From positions 1-64,000 of the forward strand of contig CAZYAO010000010.1 in assembly GCA_964645715.1 (NCBI GenBank): DNA of 64,000 bases. Direction: 5' to 3'. A model generated the notes under the pieces. The model worked only from the letters and a program-made list of their open reading frames with translations. It was not told the origin of the DNA and ran no database searches. The stretch comes from JAUMBM01 sp964645715. GTDB lineage: Bacteria; Bacteroidota; Bacteroidia; Chitinophagales; Saprospiraceae. Below are positions 18,053 to 27,030 of the stretch, one piece after another (the stretch's first letter is position 1; each line of letters starts with the position of its first letter). The position numbers were made by a program, and so were the translations under genes.

Positions 18053-19024
18053 TTATATTAATCCTTCCCGAATCAAATCGTGCAGGTGTACAAAGCCCAC
18101 ATACTGCTCTGTATCATTCAGTACAATCAACTGTGTGATGCTGTTGCGCCGCATCATGTCCAGCGCCTCTACTGCCATGGCTGAGGCAGCTATCGTTTTG
18201 GGTCCCGCCGTCATAATGTCAGCAGCCGTAAATCCCTCCAGATTGCCCTCCCGCTCCAACATGCGGCGCAGGTCTCCGTCGGTAATGATTCCCAACAGCC
18301 GCTCATTCTCGTCAATCACTGCAGTTGCTCCCAGGCACTTTGCCGTAATCTCCAGAATAATGTGGCGCAAAGAATCCTGCAGCCGCACTGCCGGCCGCTG
18401 GTTGCGGGGATACAAATCGCTCACGCGCAGATACAACTGCTTACCCAGCGCACCACCCGGATGAAAAAGGGCAAAATCCTGCGAACTGAAGCCGCGCAGC
18501 GACAGCAATGCCACCGCCAATGCGTCACCCATGGCCATCTGCGCCGTCGTGCTGGCAGTCGGCGCCAGGTTGTTGGGGTCTGCCTCCTGACTAATAGGTG
18601 TCAGTAATAAAAAATCGGACTGTAGCCCCAGAAAAGAATCTGCCCGGCTCGTCATCCCAATCAGCGGTGCCCCCATGTTTTTTACCAGCGGTGCAAGCAC
18701 CTTTATCTCAGGCGTATCTCCGCTCTTGGAAAGACAGAGTACCATGTCGCCAGTACGAATCATACCCAAATCGCCGTGAATGGCATCTGCAGCGTGCATA
18801 AATAAGGCCGGACTGCCCGTAGAGTTGAGCGTAGCAACAATTTTTTGCGCCACTATAGCACTTTTGCCAATGCCCGTGACTACCAACCGGCCACTACTGT
18901 TGTAGATCGCCTGTACACAGGCTGCAAATGACGCTCCTATGTGTGCCCGCAGCTCCAAAAGCGCCTCCGCCTCAATTTGCAAAGTTTGCTGCGCGATTTT
19001 TATCAGATTGTTTGCAGAATTCAA
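18053..19024 (-). CDS. kdsD: Arabinose-5-phosphate isomerase (KpsF/GutQ family)
   Basis: Converts ribulose 5-phosphate to arabinose 5-phosphate, the first step of Kdo synthesis for LPS. The 323-residue protein has an N-terminal SIS domain (about 35-170; GIGKSAIVAQKIVATLNSTG and CLSKSGDTPE) and two C-terminal CBS domains (about 205-320), the full KdsD layout. No ATG is available at the family-consistent N-terminus; the start appears to be TTG at 19022-19024, an unusual start worth checking. kdsA, the next-but-one pathway enzyme, is at 46.6 kb. Confidence 0.92.
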   Translation of the reverse strand: MNSANNLIKIAQQTLQIEAEALLELRAHIGASFAACVQAIYNSSGRLVVTGIGKSAIVAQKIVATLNSTGSPALFMHAADAIHGDLGMIRTGDMVLCLSKSGDTPEIKVLAPLVKNMGAPLIGMTSRADSFLGLQSDFLLLTPISQEADPNNLAPTASTTAQMAMGDALAVALLSLRGFSSQDFALFHPGGALGKQLYLRVSDLYPRNQRPAVRLQDSLRHIILEITAKCLGATAVIDENERLLGIITDGDLRRMLEREGNLEGFTAADIMTAGPKTIAASAMAVEALDMMRRNSITQLIVLNDTEQYVGFVHLHDLIREGLI

Positions 19025-19311
19025 TGTTATTTTTATTATTTTTGAAGGCTTAATGTGTGCCCCTCGATGATTTTCTCAGCCAGAAAGCCAAAAAGAGCAC
19101 TAAAAATGAACTTCTTATACCCAGATGCATTCTTGAACAGCAGCCCTTTCCTGCTGTTGAATCAACTGCCAAGTAACAACCAATAACACAAGTCGGCTAT
19201 ACATCCCAGTTATTGCCGCAAGCCCGAACAACTATGAATTCACCCGTAGCTTTCCTACTGACAGCCAAACGGAGCAAATGTAGCTAAATTTTCCTCAAAG
19301 TGTTGACAGCC

Positions 19312-21516
19312 ATGACAGTGACTACAGAATCCTTGTATACATCCCTGCATAAGTATTTTGGATTCAACCAGTTCAAAGGCAAACAGGAAGAAATCATCAA
19401 AAGTGTACTGCGCGGTAAGGATACTTTTGCCATCATGCCGACAGGCGGTGGTAAGTCGCTCTGCTACCAGTTGCCTGCTCTCATGCTTGATGGTACGGCC
19501 ATCATCATCTCTCCGCTTATTGCACTGATGAAGAACCAAGTCGACAGTATCAGAGGATACAGCCAGGATAATGATGTGGCTCACTTCCTCAATTCGTCGC
19601 TCACCAAAGCCCAGATGAAACAGGTCAAACAGGACATTACGGACGGTAAGACCAAACTGCTCTTCATCGCTCCAGAAACACTGACCAAAGACGAGAATAT
19701 TGAGTTTTTTCAACAGGTCGATGTCTCTTTTGTCGCTGTTGATGAGGCGCATTGCATATCTGAGTGGGGGCATGACTTCCGACCTGAGTATCGACGCATC
19801 CGCGCGATGCTGGATGCCATCGGCAATAATATACCGGTCATCGCACTCACGGCTACGGCCACCCCTAAGGTGCAGTCCGACATTGTCAAGAATCTCAACA
19901 TGTCTGACTACAATACCTTCATATCTTCTTTCAACCGACACAATCTATATTACGAGGTTCGTCCTAAAGGCAAGCGCGAACAGGCGATCAAACAGATTAT
20001 CCAGATTATCAAGGGCAAATCCGGACACTCGGGTATCATCTATGTCCAAAGCCGTAAGTCTGCCGAAGAAATCGCTCAGGCACTACAGGTCAATGATATA
20101 AAGGCTGCACCTTATCATGCTGGTCTCGATGCCAAGACACGCCACCAGACCCAGGATGATTTCCTCATGGAAGAGATCGATGTCATCGTCGCTACCATCG
20201 CCTTTGGCATGGGGATCGACAAGCCGGATGTACGCTTTGTCATCCACTTCGATATCCCCAAAAGTATTGAAAATTACTACCAGGAGACCGGCCGCGCCGG
20301 CCGCGACGGCCGCGATGGTGCCTGCATCGCTTTTTACAGCTATCAGGATATTCTGCGACTCGAAAAATTCCTGCGCGATAAGCCCGTGTCTGAGCGAGAA
20401 ATGGGTGCCCAGCTGATGGGCGAGGTCATGGCCTACGCCGAAACTACCGCTTGCCGCCGCCGATTTCTGCTGCACTACTTCGGCGAGCACTACGACGACC
20501 ACAATTGTGACAAAATGTGTGACAATTGCCGGTATCCAAAGGAGAAAATTGAGGTCAAAACCCAAATTCTTCAGGCGCTCCAAGCAGTGGAGGCGCTGGA
20601 GGAAAACTTTGGCGTCAAAGTCCTCATCGATTTTATTCGCGGTGCAGAAACTAAAGAGATCAAAGACTACGGTTTCACCAAAAAATCACTCTTCGGTGCA
20701 GGTAAGGACCGCGACGAGACCTTCTGGAGCAGCGTTTTTCGGCAAGCTTTGCTCAATGACCTGCTATACAAAGATATAGAGTCCTATGGCCTCATCAAAC
20801 TCCATCCCAAAGGACGGCAGTTTATCAAACAGCCTCATTCCTTCCTGATTCCTATCGACCACAATTTTGAAGCCGAAATGGCCAGGATACAGTTCGAAGA
20901 GTCGCACCAGAAAACAGCTGTCCTCGATGAGCAGTTGCTCAAAATGCTTCGAGATCTGCGCCGACAGGAAGCCAAAAGGAAAAACGTACCGCCTTACATC
21001 ATTTTCCAGGATGCTTCGCTCGATGATATGGCTACGCAGTACCCTGTAAGCCTCGAAGATATGGCCAAGGTCAGCGGTGTGAGCATCGGTAAGGCACAGC
21101 GGTACGGAGAGCCCTTCCTGATACTCATCCGGCAGTATGTTCAGGAAAACGATATCCTCCGCCCATCGGATTTTGTCATCAAACAGGTGGCCAACAAGTC
21201 CAAGGCCAAGGTCAATATCATCCATGCCATCGATCGAAAACTACCGCTCGAAGATGTAGCTGCTACCAGCGGTATCAGTATGGATGAACTCATGGAAGAA
21301 CTCGATGCCATCGTCACCTCAGGGACCAAGGTCAATATCGACTACTATATCAATGATCTCATCGACGAGTATGTGCGCGAAGATATTCTCTCCTACTTTA
21401 TGAGCGCGCCAACCGACGCAATCAATGTAGCCTATAAAGAACTCAAAGAGGACGACATCACGCTGGACGAGATACGCCTCATGCGCATCAAATTTATTTC
21501 TGATTACGGCAACTAG
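19312..21516 (+). CDS. recQ: ATP-dependent DNA helicase RecQ
   Basis: 3'-5' superfamily 2 DNA helicase for recombinational repair, about 734 residues. Motif I MPTGGGKSLCYQLPAL (about 42-57), DEAH box VDEAHCISEWGHDFRPEY (about 143), motif VI QETGRAGRDGRDG, then the RecQ zinc-binding Cys cluster (CRRRFLLHYFGE to CDKMCDNC), the winged-helix RQC domain and an HRDC-like domain with an added C-terminal helical region. Length is over 100 residues longer than E. coli RecQ, as is usual for Bacteroidota orthologues. The ATG at 19312 is preferred; an in-frame GTG lies 4 codons upstream. It is followed 7 bp later by aroQ. Confidence 0.95.
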   Translation: MTVTTESLYTSLHKYFGFNQFKGKQEEIIKSVLRGKDTFAIMPTGGGKSLCYQLPALMLDGTAIIISPLIALMKNQVDSIRGYSQDNDVAHFLNSSLTKAQMKQVKQDITDGKTKLLFIAPETLTKDENIEFFQQVDVSFVAVDEAHCISEWGHDFRPEYRRIRAMLDAIGNNIPVIALTATATPKVQSDIVKNLNMSDYNTFISSFNRHNLYYEVRPKGKREQAIKQIIQIIKGKSGHSGIIYVQSRKSAEEIAQALQVNDIKAAPYHAGLDAKTRHQTQDDFLMEEIDVIVATIAFGMGIDKPDVRFVIHFDIPKSIENYYQETGRAGRDGRDGACIAFYSYQDILRLEKFLRDKPVSEREMGAQLMGEVMAYAETTACRRRFLLHYFGEHYDDHNCDKMCDNCRYPKEKIEVKTQILQALQAVEALEENFGVKVLIDFIRGAETKEIKDYGFTKKSLFGAGKDRDETFWSSVFRQALLNDLLYKDIESYGLIKLHPKGRQFIKQPHSFLIPIDHNFEAEMARIQFEESHQKTAVLDEQLLKMLRDLRRQEAKRKNVPPYIIFQDASLDDMATQYPVSLEDMAKVSGVSIGKAQRYGEPFLILIRQYVQENDILRPSDFVIKQVANKSKAKVNIIHAIDRKLPLEDVAATSGISMDELMEELDAIVTSGTKVNIDYYINDLIDEYVREDILSYFMSAPTDAINVAYKELKEDDITLDEIRLMRIKFISDYGN

Positions 21517-21523
21517 AACGCCT

Positions 21524-21937
21524 ATGGAGATTATCATCATCAACGGACCCAACCTCAACCTCCTCGGCCGTCGGGAGCCCGAAATATATGGCGATGACAG
21601 CTTCGAAGATTTCCTCCTGCACCTCAGAAGCAGTTTCCCCAGTCTGCATATTCACTACTTCCAAAGCAACCACGAAGGGGCTATCATCGATAAGCTCCAC
21701 GAGGTAGGCTTCAGCTACGACGGTATCATCCTCAATGCCGGTGCCTATACCCACACTTCTCTGGCCATTGCCGATGCCGTGTCAGCCATACAGACGCCGG
21801 TCATCGAAGTCCACATTTCCAATGTATACAAAAGGGAGGCCTTCCGGCATCACTCCTACATCGCAGATCGCTGCGAAGGAATTATCGTCGGCTTTGGCCT
21901 GCGGGGCTATGAGCTGGCAGTGAGTTATTTTTTATAA
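21524..21937 (+). CDS. aroQ: 3-dehydroquinate dehydratase, type II
   Basis: Third shikimate-pathway step, dehydroquinate to dehydroshikimate. The 137-residue protein has the type II hallmarks: NGPNLNLLGRREPEIYG near the N-terminus with the flexible-loop Arg and catalytic Tyr, NAGAYTHTSLAI, the HISN segment (VHISNVYKREAFRHHSY) and GFGLRGYELAV. It starts 7 bp after recQ, so the two are probably cotranscribed, without an obvious functional link. A convergent terminator follows. Confidence 0.95.
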   Translation: MEIIIINGPNLNLLGRREPEIYGDDSFEDFLLHLRSSFPSLHIHYFQSNHEGAIIDKLHEVGFSYDGIILNAGAYTHTSLAIADAVSAIQTPVIEVHISNVYKREAFRHHSYIADRCEGIIVGFGLRGYELAVSYFL

Positions 21938-21941
21938 AAAA

Positions 21942-21977
21942 CAGCAGGGCTGCCCGCACCTGCGGGCAGCCCTGCTG
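21942..21977 (-). terminator. Terminator between aroQ and the tail-specific protease gene
   Basis: Perfect 17-bp inverted repeat, arms 21942-21958 and 21961-21977 (CAGCAGGGCTGCCCGCA and its complement). On the minus strand the hairpin is followed by TTTTTT, so it is an efficient terminator for the protease gene; for aroQ the stem is preceded by A6 but lacks a following T run. Confidence 0.8.
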
Positions 21978-21995
21978 ACACATGAATACCTCACC

Positions 21996-24122
21996 TTAAT
22001 TGCGGGAGGCCCTGCGCTCCAGATTGATGATATCATGAACAATCATCACCGCTTCGCGGATATACACATCTTTCGAAGTTGTCTCCACAAAATCTTTGTT
22101 TCTGGCTTTCTTAGAATCATCCCCCTCCATGGCTGTCAAATCTGATGCTATATTTTGCACCCCGGGATTGACCACCTCTTCAAACAGATTTTCAAAAGCC
22201 TTGGCCTCCTCATTGGTACGGGCCTCCATATCGCGATAAGCTTTCAGCGACAGCGGATAGCCGGACACCTTACTCTGACGCTCAAGGCGGCGGGCATTGG
22301 TATCGATCTGGGTAAAAATATCGCTGTTCTTAAGCCTGTCCTGGCTCCTGCGCTTGATCTCGTTGAGGTATGACAAGCGGAGCACCTGCTGCTCATGTGG
22401 CACCGGCTGTATGCTGGTCCAACTCATAGCATACGATTCCTCCTTTTCGCCGGAAGTGATATAGTGGTAGCTGTCGGGCAGCACTATGTCGGGTGTAACA
22501 CCCAACAGCTGCGTTGAGCCTCCGTTAATTCTGTAAAACTTCTGGGTTGTCAGCTTAATCTCACCAAATGGTCGCAAGCCTGCATAGGCCGTAGACACGA
22601 TTCTGTCGAGATCGATGAATCGCTGAACAGTCCCCTTGCCAAAGGTAGAATTGCTACCAACAATCACTGCGCGGCCATAATCCTGCAGAGCTGCCGCCAG
22701 AATTTCGCTCGCACTGGCACTGTAATTATTGACCAGTACTACCAGCGGACCACTGTACTGCACACGCGGATCTATATCCGACAACACCTCAGCCTCCTGG
22801 TCACGCGCCTTCACCTGCACCACGGGGCCCCTTTCGAAGAAATAGCCCGACATTTTGACTACGTCACGCAAACTGCCACCGCCATTGTTGCGCAGATCCA
22901 GAATGATGCCGTCAACCCCCGCCGTCTTTAGTTTTTCGATTTCAGCAGCTACGTCATCTGCGCAGTTGCGACCGTCGGTATTTTCAAAATCAGCATAAAA
23001 ACTTGGTAAATACAAGTAGCCTACTTTTTCGCCCGCGCTGGCCCCCTCGAGAATCAGCGAACGAGCGAAACGCTCATCCAGAATAACAACATCGCGGATG
23101 ATCGAGATCACCTTCACCGTACCGTCTACCTTTTTCACCGTCAGCCGCACCTCCGTACCCTTGGTTCCGCGCACCAGCTGAACTACATCATCGAGCAACA
23201 TACCTTTGACGTCTACCGGCTCTCCATCAGCCTGGGCAACTTTCAGTATGATATCGTTCTCTTCCAATTCCTTGCCCTTCCAGGCAGGTCCCCCGATGAC
23301 CACCTCGCTGACTTTGGTATAGTCACCGTCCGACATAAGACGAGCCCCGATGCCCTCCAGTCTGCCACTGAAGCGAATATCAAAGTTCTCCTTATCAATC
23401 GGTTTGAAGTAGTTGGTATGCGGGTCGAATACCCCCGTCATAGCATTAATATACTGGCTCACCCGCTCGTCGCGCTTGAGTTTGAAAAGTCGGTCGTACC
23501 AGCGGTCAAACATTTCCAGCACATCTTCGCGCGATTCTTTTTCTATCTGCTCGGGCGACTTGCGCTCAAACTCGCCACCTGCCTTTTCTGCTTCTGCTTG
23601 CTCCTCCATAGCTTCCACATAACGCGTGAGCGTCTCGTACTTGAGATAGCGGCGCCAGAAGTCGCGCAGCTCAGCATCACTGGCGGCCCACTGCCGCTTA
23701 TCGCCGTCCAGCTCTACCGTCTCCGCCTCATCAAAATTGAAAGGCGCAGCCAGCATCTCCCGATAGTATCCCTGGGTTTTCTCCATGCTTGCCTTGAGTA
23801 GGTCCTGGCTCAGGTCAAAAAAAGTAAAATCGCCTGCCAGCGCCTGCTCGTCGATACTCTTATAATGGACTTTCATTTTGTCGATGTCCGCCTGGGTGAA
23901 GAACCGCTTAGCGCCATCGATATTTTTGAGGTACTGGTCGAAGACCTTGGCAGAAAATTCGTCATCGACGCGCTGAGGACTGTAGTGATAGCGCTCCAGC
24001 CCTCTGAGCACCGTCTGCACCAGCACCATCTCTTTTTGATTGGGGTCGACCTTCGGCCAGAAGGCTGCCAGCAGCAGCCCCGCCACGAAGGAATACACAA
24101 TGGGACCTCTGAATAGTTTCAT
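21996..24122 (-). CDS. prc: Carboxy-terminal processing (tail-specific) protease, S41A
   Basis: Periplasmic Ser/Lys protease that trims or degrades envelope proteins from their C-termini, about 708 residues. N-terminal signal anchor (MKLFRGPIVYSFVAGLLLAAF), a Tsp N-terminal helical domain, PDZ domain (about 240-310), S41 protease core with Ser in SASEI (around residue 468) and the general-base Lys in FGKGTVQ (around 494), and a C-terminal DUF3340-like helical region. This is the large Prc/Tsp form rather than short CtpA. I use the ATG at 24122, which gives the signal sequence. Monocistronic, with its own terminator. Confidence 0.92.
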   Translation of the reverse strand: MKLFRGPIVYSFVAGLLLAAFWPKVDPNQKEMVLVQTVLRGLERYHYSPQRVDDEFSAKVFDQYLKNIDGAKRFFTQADIDKMKVHYKSIDEQALAGDFTFFDLSQDLLKASMEKTQGYYREMLAAPFNFDEAETVELDGDKRQWAASDAELRDFWRRYLKYETLTRYVEAMEEQAEAEKAGGEFERKSPEQIEKESREDVLEMFDRWYDRLFKLKRDERVSQYINAMTGVFDPHTNYFKPIDKENFDIRFSGRLEGIGARLMSDGDYTKVSEVVIGGPAWKGKELEENDIILKVAQADGEPVDVKGMLLDDVVQLVRGTKGTEVRLTVKKVDGTVKVISIIRDVVILDERFARSLILEGASAGEKVGYLYLPSFYADFENTDGRNCADDVAAEIEKLKTAGVDGIILDLRNNGGGSLRDVVKMSGYFFERGPVVQVKARDQEAEVLSDIDPRVQYSGPLVVLVNNYSASASEILAAALQDYGRAVIVGSNSTFGKGTVQRFIDLDRIVSTAYAGLRPFGEIKLTTQKFYRINGGSTQLLGVTPDIVLPDSYHYITSGEKEESYAMSWTSIQPVPHEQQVLRLSYLNEIKRRSQDRLKNSDIFTQIDTNARRLERQSKVSGYPLSLKAYRDMEARTNEEAKAFENLFEEVVNPGVQNIASDLTAMEGDDSKKARNKDFVETTSKDVYIREAVMIVHDIINLERRASRN

Positions 24123-24451
24123 TTTCGTTCTTGATTTCTCTGTAGATGTAAGTAGCCATAAACCTGCACACAACCTCCGAGAGGCCACTGCATGCAAGCC
24201 TTGCGAATAAAACAAGATTTACAACGCGATTGCTCAAACAATCAACCTCAAATTAAGTAAAAAAATTGCAGCCACCATTGCATTTCTCTGCCAATGAGCA
24301 TTCTTTTGCGGCAAAAGCACGATAAACTGCGATTAAAGCACGCTGCCCGGGCAGCAGCTACCTGCTCATTCCTTTTCAAGGATTGTGCCAAAATCCACAG
24401 GCATACATGTATCTTTGACAAAAAATTGGCCGCCACGCGCATACGCACCTT
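24123..24451. other. 329-bp divergent intergenic region, prc/rnhB
   Basis: No gene supported here. It holds the rnhB promoter near 24410 and presumably the prc promoter on the other strand, which I could not identify. Open frames through it have no recognisable content. Confidence 0.6.
24383..24417 (+). promoter_or_regulatory. Candidate promoter for rnhB
   Basis: TATCTTTG (24410-24417) matches the Bacteroidota -7 box; TTG at 24383-24385 is 24 bases upstream, slightly long for the -33 box. The rnhB ATG is 34 bases downstream. Confidence 0.5.
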
Positions 24452-25069
24452 ATGAAGGAAGCGCTTCTCAACTTTTTTGACCCCCACCGGCAGGAGGCCG
24501 GCTGCGACGAGGCCGGCAGGGGCTGCCTCGCCGGCCCTGTCTTTGCTGCTGCCGTCATTTGGCCCAAAGACCTGCACATACCCCTGCTCAACGATTCCAA
24601 ACAGCTCACTGAGCAACAGCGACTTGCTGCCCGCGCACTCATAGAAACCCACGCCGTCTGCTGGGCCGTCGCACAGGTAGATCCACCCGAAATCGATCGT
24701 ATCAACATCCTGCAGGCCTCCTTTCTGGCTATGCACCGCGCCATCGATCAGCTCTCACCTCGCCCCGAGCTGCTCCTTATCGACGGCAATCGCTTCAGCC
24801 CCTATCCTTCAGTACCCCATCATTGCATCATCAAAGGTGACAGCAAATACACCGCCATCGCAGCTGCTTCCATACTAGCCAAGACCGCCCGCGACGCTTA
24901 CATGCTGCAGCTGCACCAGCTTTTTCCCCACTACGGCTGGGACCAAAACAAAGGCTACCCCACCGTTGCTCACCGCCGCGCCATTGCCGCAACAGGCGCC
25001 AGTATCCACCACCGGCAGTCGTTCCGCCTGCTGGCCGAGGGCCGGCAGGGAGAGCTGTTTACGCCCTAG
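24452..25069 (+). CDS. rnhB: Ribonuclease HII
   Basis: Removes ribonucleotides from DNA and RNA of RNA-DNA hybrids. In 205 residues it shows the catalytic DEAGRG motif (Asp19-Glu20), LNDSKQL, the third acidic residue in LLIDGNRF, and the KGDSKYTAIAAASILAKTARD block of RNase HII. Length is typical. It has its own promoter and a likely terminator. Confidence 0.95.
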   Translation: MKEALLNFFDPHRQEAGCDEAGRGCLAGPVFAAAVIWPKDLHIPLLNDSKQLTEQQRLAARALIETHAVCWAVAQVDPPEIDRINILQASFLAMHRAIDQLSPRPELLLIDGNRFSPYPSVPHHCIIKGDSKYTAIAAASILAKTARDAYMLQLHQLFPHYGWDQNKGYPTVAHRRAIAATGASIHHRQSFRLLAEGRQGELFTP

Positions 25070-25079
25070 TTTTTTGCGT

Positions 25080-25125
25080 AAAAAAAAGCTCCGCAGCGAC
25101 CTGCCGCCAGGCCCTGCTTTTTTTT
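25080..25125 (+). terminator. Probable terminator after rnhB
   Basis: An A8-GC (25080-25089) pairs with GC-T8 (25116-25125), enclosing a GC-rich inner region with a small CCTG/CAGG stem. The T8 run gives a good U tract; the stem is imperfect. Confidence 0.6.
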
Positions 25126-25278
25126 GCGGCAACAGTCCCTTCGCGCAACACTAAATGCCGTGTAAAGTGTTTACCTTTACGGTCGCCCCTGAAAAAAATA
25201 CGCCGGATTTTGTAAATCACGGGAAAGACCGCAAGTTTGCATATTGACATTCATTTTTATAAGCCAGCTGCAAGCTAT

Positions 25279-26499
25279 ATGATCATAGAACTAAAAGTAC
25301 CCGTTATCGGGGAGTCGGTTACCGAAGTAACCCTTTCACAATGGCTCAAGGCCGATGGTGACTATGTTTCACTCGATGAGCCCATCTGCGAGTTCGAATC
25401 GGACAAGGCCACCCTTGAATTCCCCGCAGAGGCCGCCGGTAAGCTCATTCACGTGGCTGCCGCTGGCGACGACCTGCCTGTCGGCGGCCTTGTTGCCCGC
25501 ATCGATACCAGCGTTACCCAAGGTGCTGCTGCACCTGCACCTGCACCAGCACCGGCTGCACCCGCTGCGCCTGCCGCACCACCGGCCAGCAGCACAGCCA
25601 GCACCTATGCTACCGGCCATCCCTCACCGGCAGCAGCCAAAATTTTAGAAGAAAAAGGCGTGTCGCCTGCGGATGTACAGGGTAGCGGCCGCGATGGCCG
25701 CATCACCAAAGCCGATGCGCAGGCGGCTGCACCAGCGCCAAAGCCCGCACCGGCAGCGCCTAAGGCTGCGCCGGCAGCAGCAGCTCCTGCGGCCTTTGGC
25801 CGACAGGAGGAGCGCAAAAAGATGAGCCGCATGCGGCGCACCATCGCCAACCGACTCGTAAAAGCCAAAAACGAGACGGCTATGCTCACGACTTTCAATG
25901 AGGTGGATCTCACAGAAGTCATGGCGCTGCGCAACAAGGTGCAGGATCGGTTCGTGGCCAAGTACGGGATCAAACTGGGCTTCATGTCTATTTTTGCCAA
26001 GGCTTGCGCTCAGGTGCTCATGGATATGCCGGAGGTCAATGCCCGCATCGACGACAATGATATCGTGTATCACCAATATGTCGACATCTCCATCGCTATC
26101 TCTACGCCGACCGGTCTGGTAGTGCCGCCGGTGAAGAATGTGGAGTCGATGAGCTTTGCCGAAATCGAACACGAAATCAAGCGCCTGTCTTCTAAGGCGC
26201 GTGAGGGTTCTCTCAGCATGGAAGATATGCAGGGGGGCACGTTTACCATCACCAATGGAGGCGTTTTTGGCTCACTTCTCAGCACACCTATCATCAACGA
26301 GCCACAGTCGGCCATCTTGGGTATGCATGCCATCAAGGAACGGCCTATGGTCGTCAATGGCGAAATCAAAGTGCGCCCAATGATGTACATTGCCCTGTCT
26401 TACGACCATCGTGTCATCGACGGAAGTTCTTCGGTCACCTTCCTCGTAAAAGTGAAGGAATTGCTGGAAGAGCCTACCTTCCTGCTGATGAATATCTAA
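25279..26499 (+). CDS. sucB: 2-oxoglutarate dehydrogenase E2 (dihydrolipoamide succinyltransferase)
   Basis: E2 core of the 2-oxoglutarate dehydrogenase complex, about 406 residues. N-terminal lipoyl domain with the modified Lys43 in ESDKATLEF, an Ala/Pro linker, E1/E3-binding domain (about 115-150; HPSPAAAKILEEKGV), a second Ala/Pro linker, and the catalytic acyltransferase domain (about 175-406) ending with the active-site motif SYDHRVIDG. The VPVIGESVTEVTL N-terminus and E-SDK-T-E lipoyl context favour succinyl over acetyl specificity. Start 25279 gives the canonical MIIELKVPVIGES. The usual neighbour sucA is absent; recX follows 24 bp later. Confidence 0.9.
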   Translation: MIIELKVPVIGESVTEVTLSQWLKADGDYVSLDEPICEFESDKATLEFPAEAAGKLIHVAAAGDDLPVGGLVARIDTSVTQGAAAPAPAPAPAAPAAPAAPPASSTASTYATGHPSPAAAKILEEKGVSPADVQGSGRDGRITKADAQAAAPAPKPAPAAPKAAPAAAAPAAFGRQEERKKMSRMRRTIANRLVKAKNETAMLTTFNEVDLTEVMALRNKVQDRFVAKYGIKLGFMSIFAKACAQVLMDMPEVNARIDDNDIVYHQYVDISIAISTPTGLVVPPVKNVESMSFAEIEHEIKRLSSKAREGSLSMEDMQGGTFTITNGGVFGSLLSTPIINEPQSAILGMHAIKERPMVVNGEIKVRPMMYIALSYDHRVIDGSSSVTFLVKVKELLEEPTFLLMNI

Positions 26500-26523
26500 A
26501 CTGCTCCATCTTGACCAACAGGC

Positions 26524-27012
26524 ATGGAAGGCAGACAAAAAAAGGCTTATATTTCCCGCACAGTAGCGCTGTCTAAATTACAGCGCTACTGTGCTTATCA
26601 GGATAGATGCCACCAAGAAGTGAGGAGTAAGCTGCTGGACTTGGGGGTTTATGGCGATGAACTCGAAGAGATTATGGCGCAGCTGATCACCGACCGTTTT
26701 CTCGATGAAGAGCGCTTCGCCCGCTCTTTTGCCCGCGGCAAGTTTTCGGTCAAGCAGTGGGGACGTATACGCATTACTGCCGAACTTCGCCTACGGAAAA
26801 TTAGTGATTACTGCGTACGGGCGGCGCTGTCAGAAATTGATGAGCAACGCTACCGCGAGCAACTGCAACAACTGCTGACCCGAAAGGCTGCCCTGGAACA
26901 GCTGTCGGCTGCAGATATAAGCCATCGCCAGCGACTTTTCCAGTTTGCTCTCCGCAAAGGCTATGAGCCCGAGCTGGTACAGCAGGCGTTGGCAGGGTGG
27001 CAAAAAGCCTAG
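26524..27012 (+). CDS. recX: RecX-family regulatory protein
   Basis: Modulator of RecA filament growth, 162 residues. It consists of three-helix RecX repeats: LSKLQRYCAYQDRCHQEVRSKL, then LIADRFLDEERFARSFARGKFSVKQWG-like (here LITDRFLDEERFARSF), and a final repeat ending RKGYEPELVQQAL. The DE-RFA-SF-R-K motif is diagnostic. It sits 24 bp after sucB and 18 bp before a flavoprotein gene, same strand, not next to recA. The function in this organism is inferred from the family. Confidence 0.9.
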   Translation: MEGRQKKAYISRTVALSKLQRYCAYQDRCHQEVRSKLLDLGVYGDELEEIMAQLITDRFLDEERFARSFARGKFSVKQWGRIRITAELRLRKISDYCVRAALSEIDEQRYREQLQQLLTRKAALEQLSAADISHRQRLFQFALRKGYEPELVQQALAGWQKA

Positions 27013-27030
27013 TACACAGCAACGAAAGCA

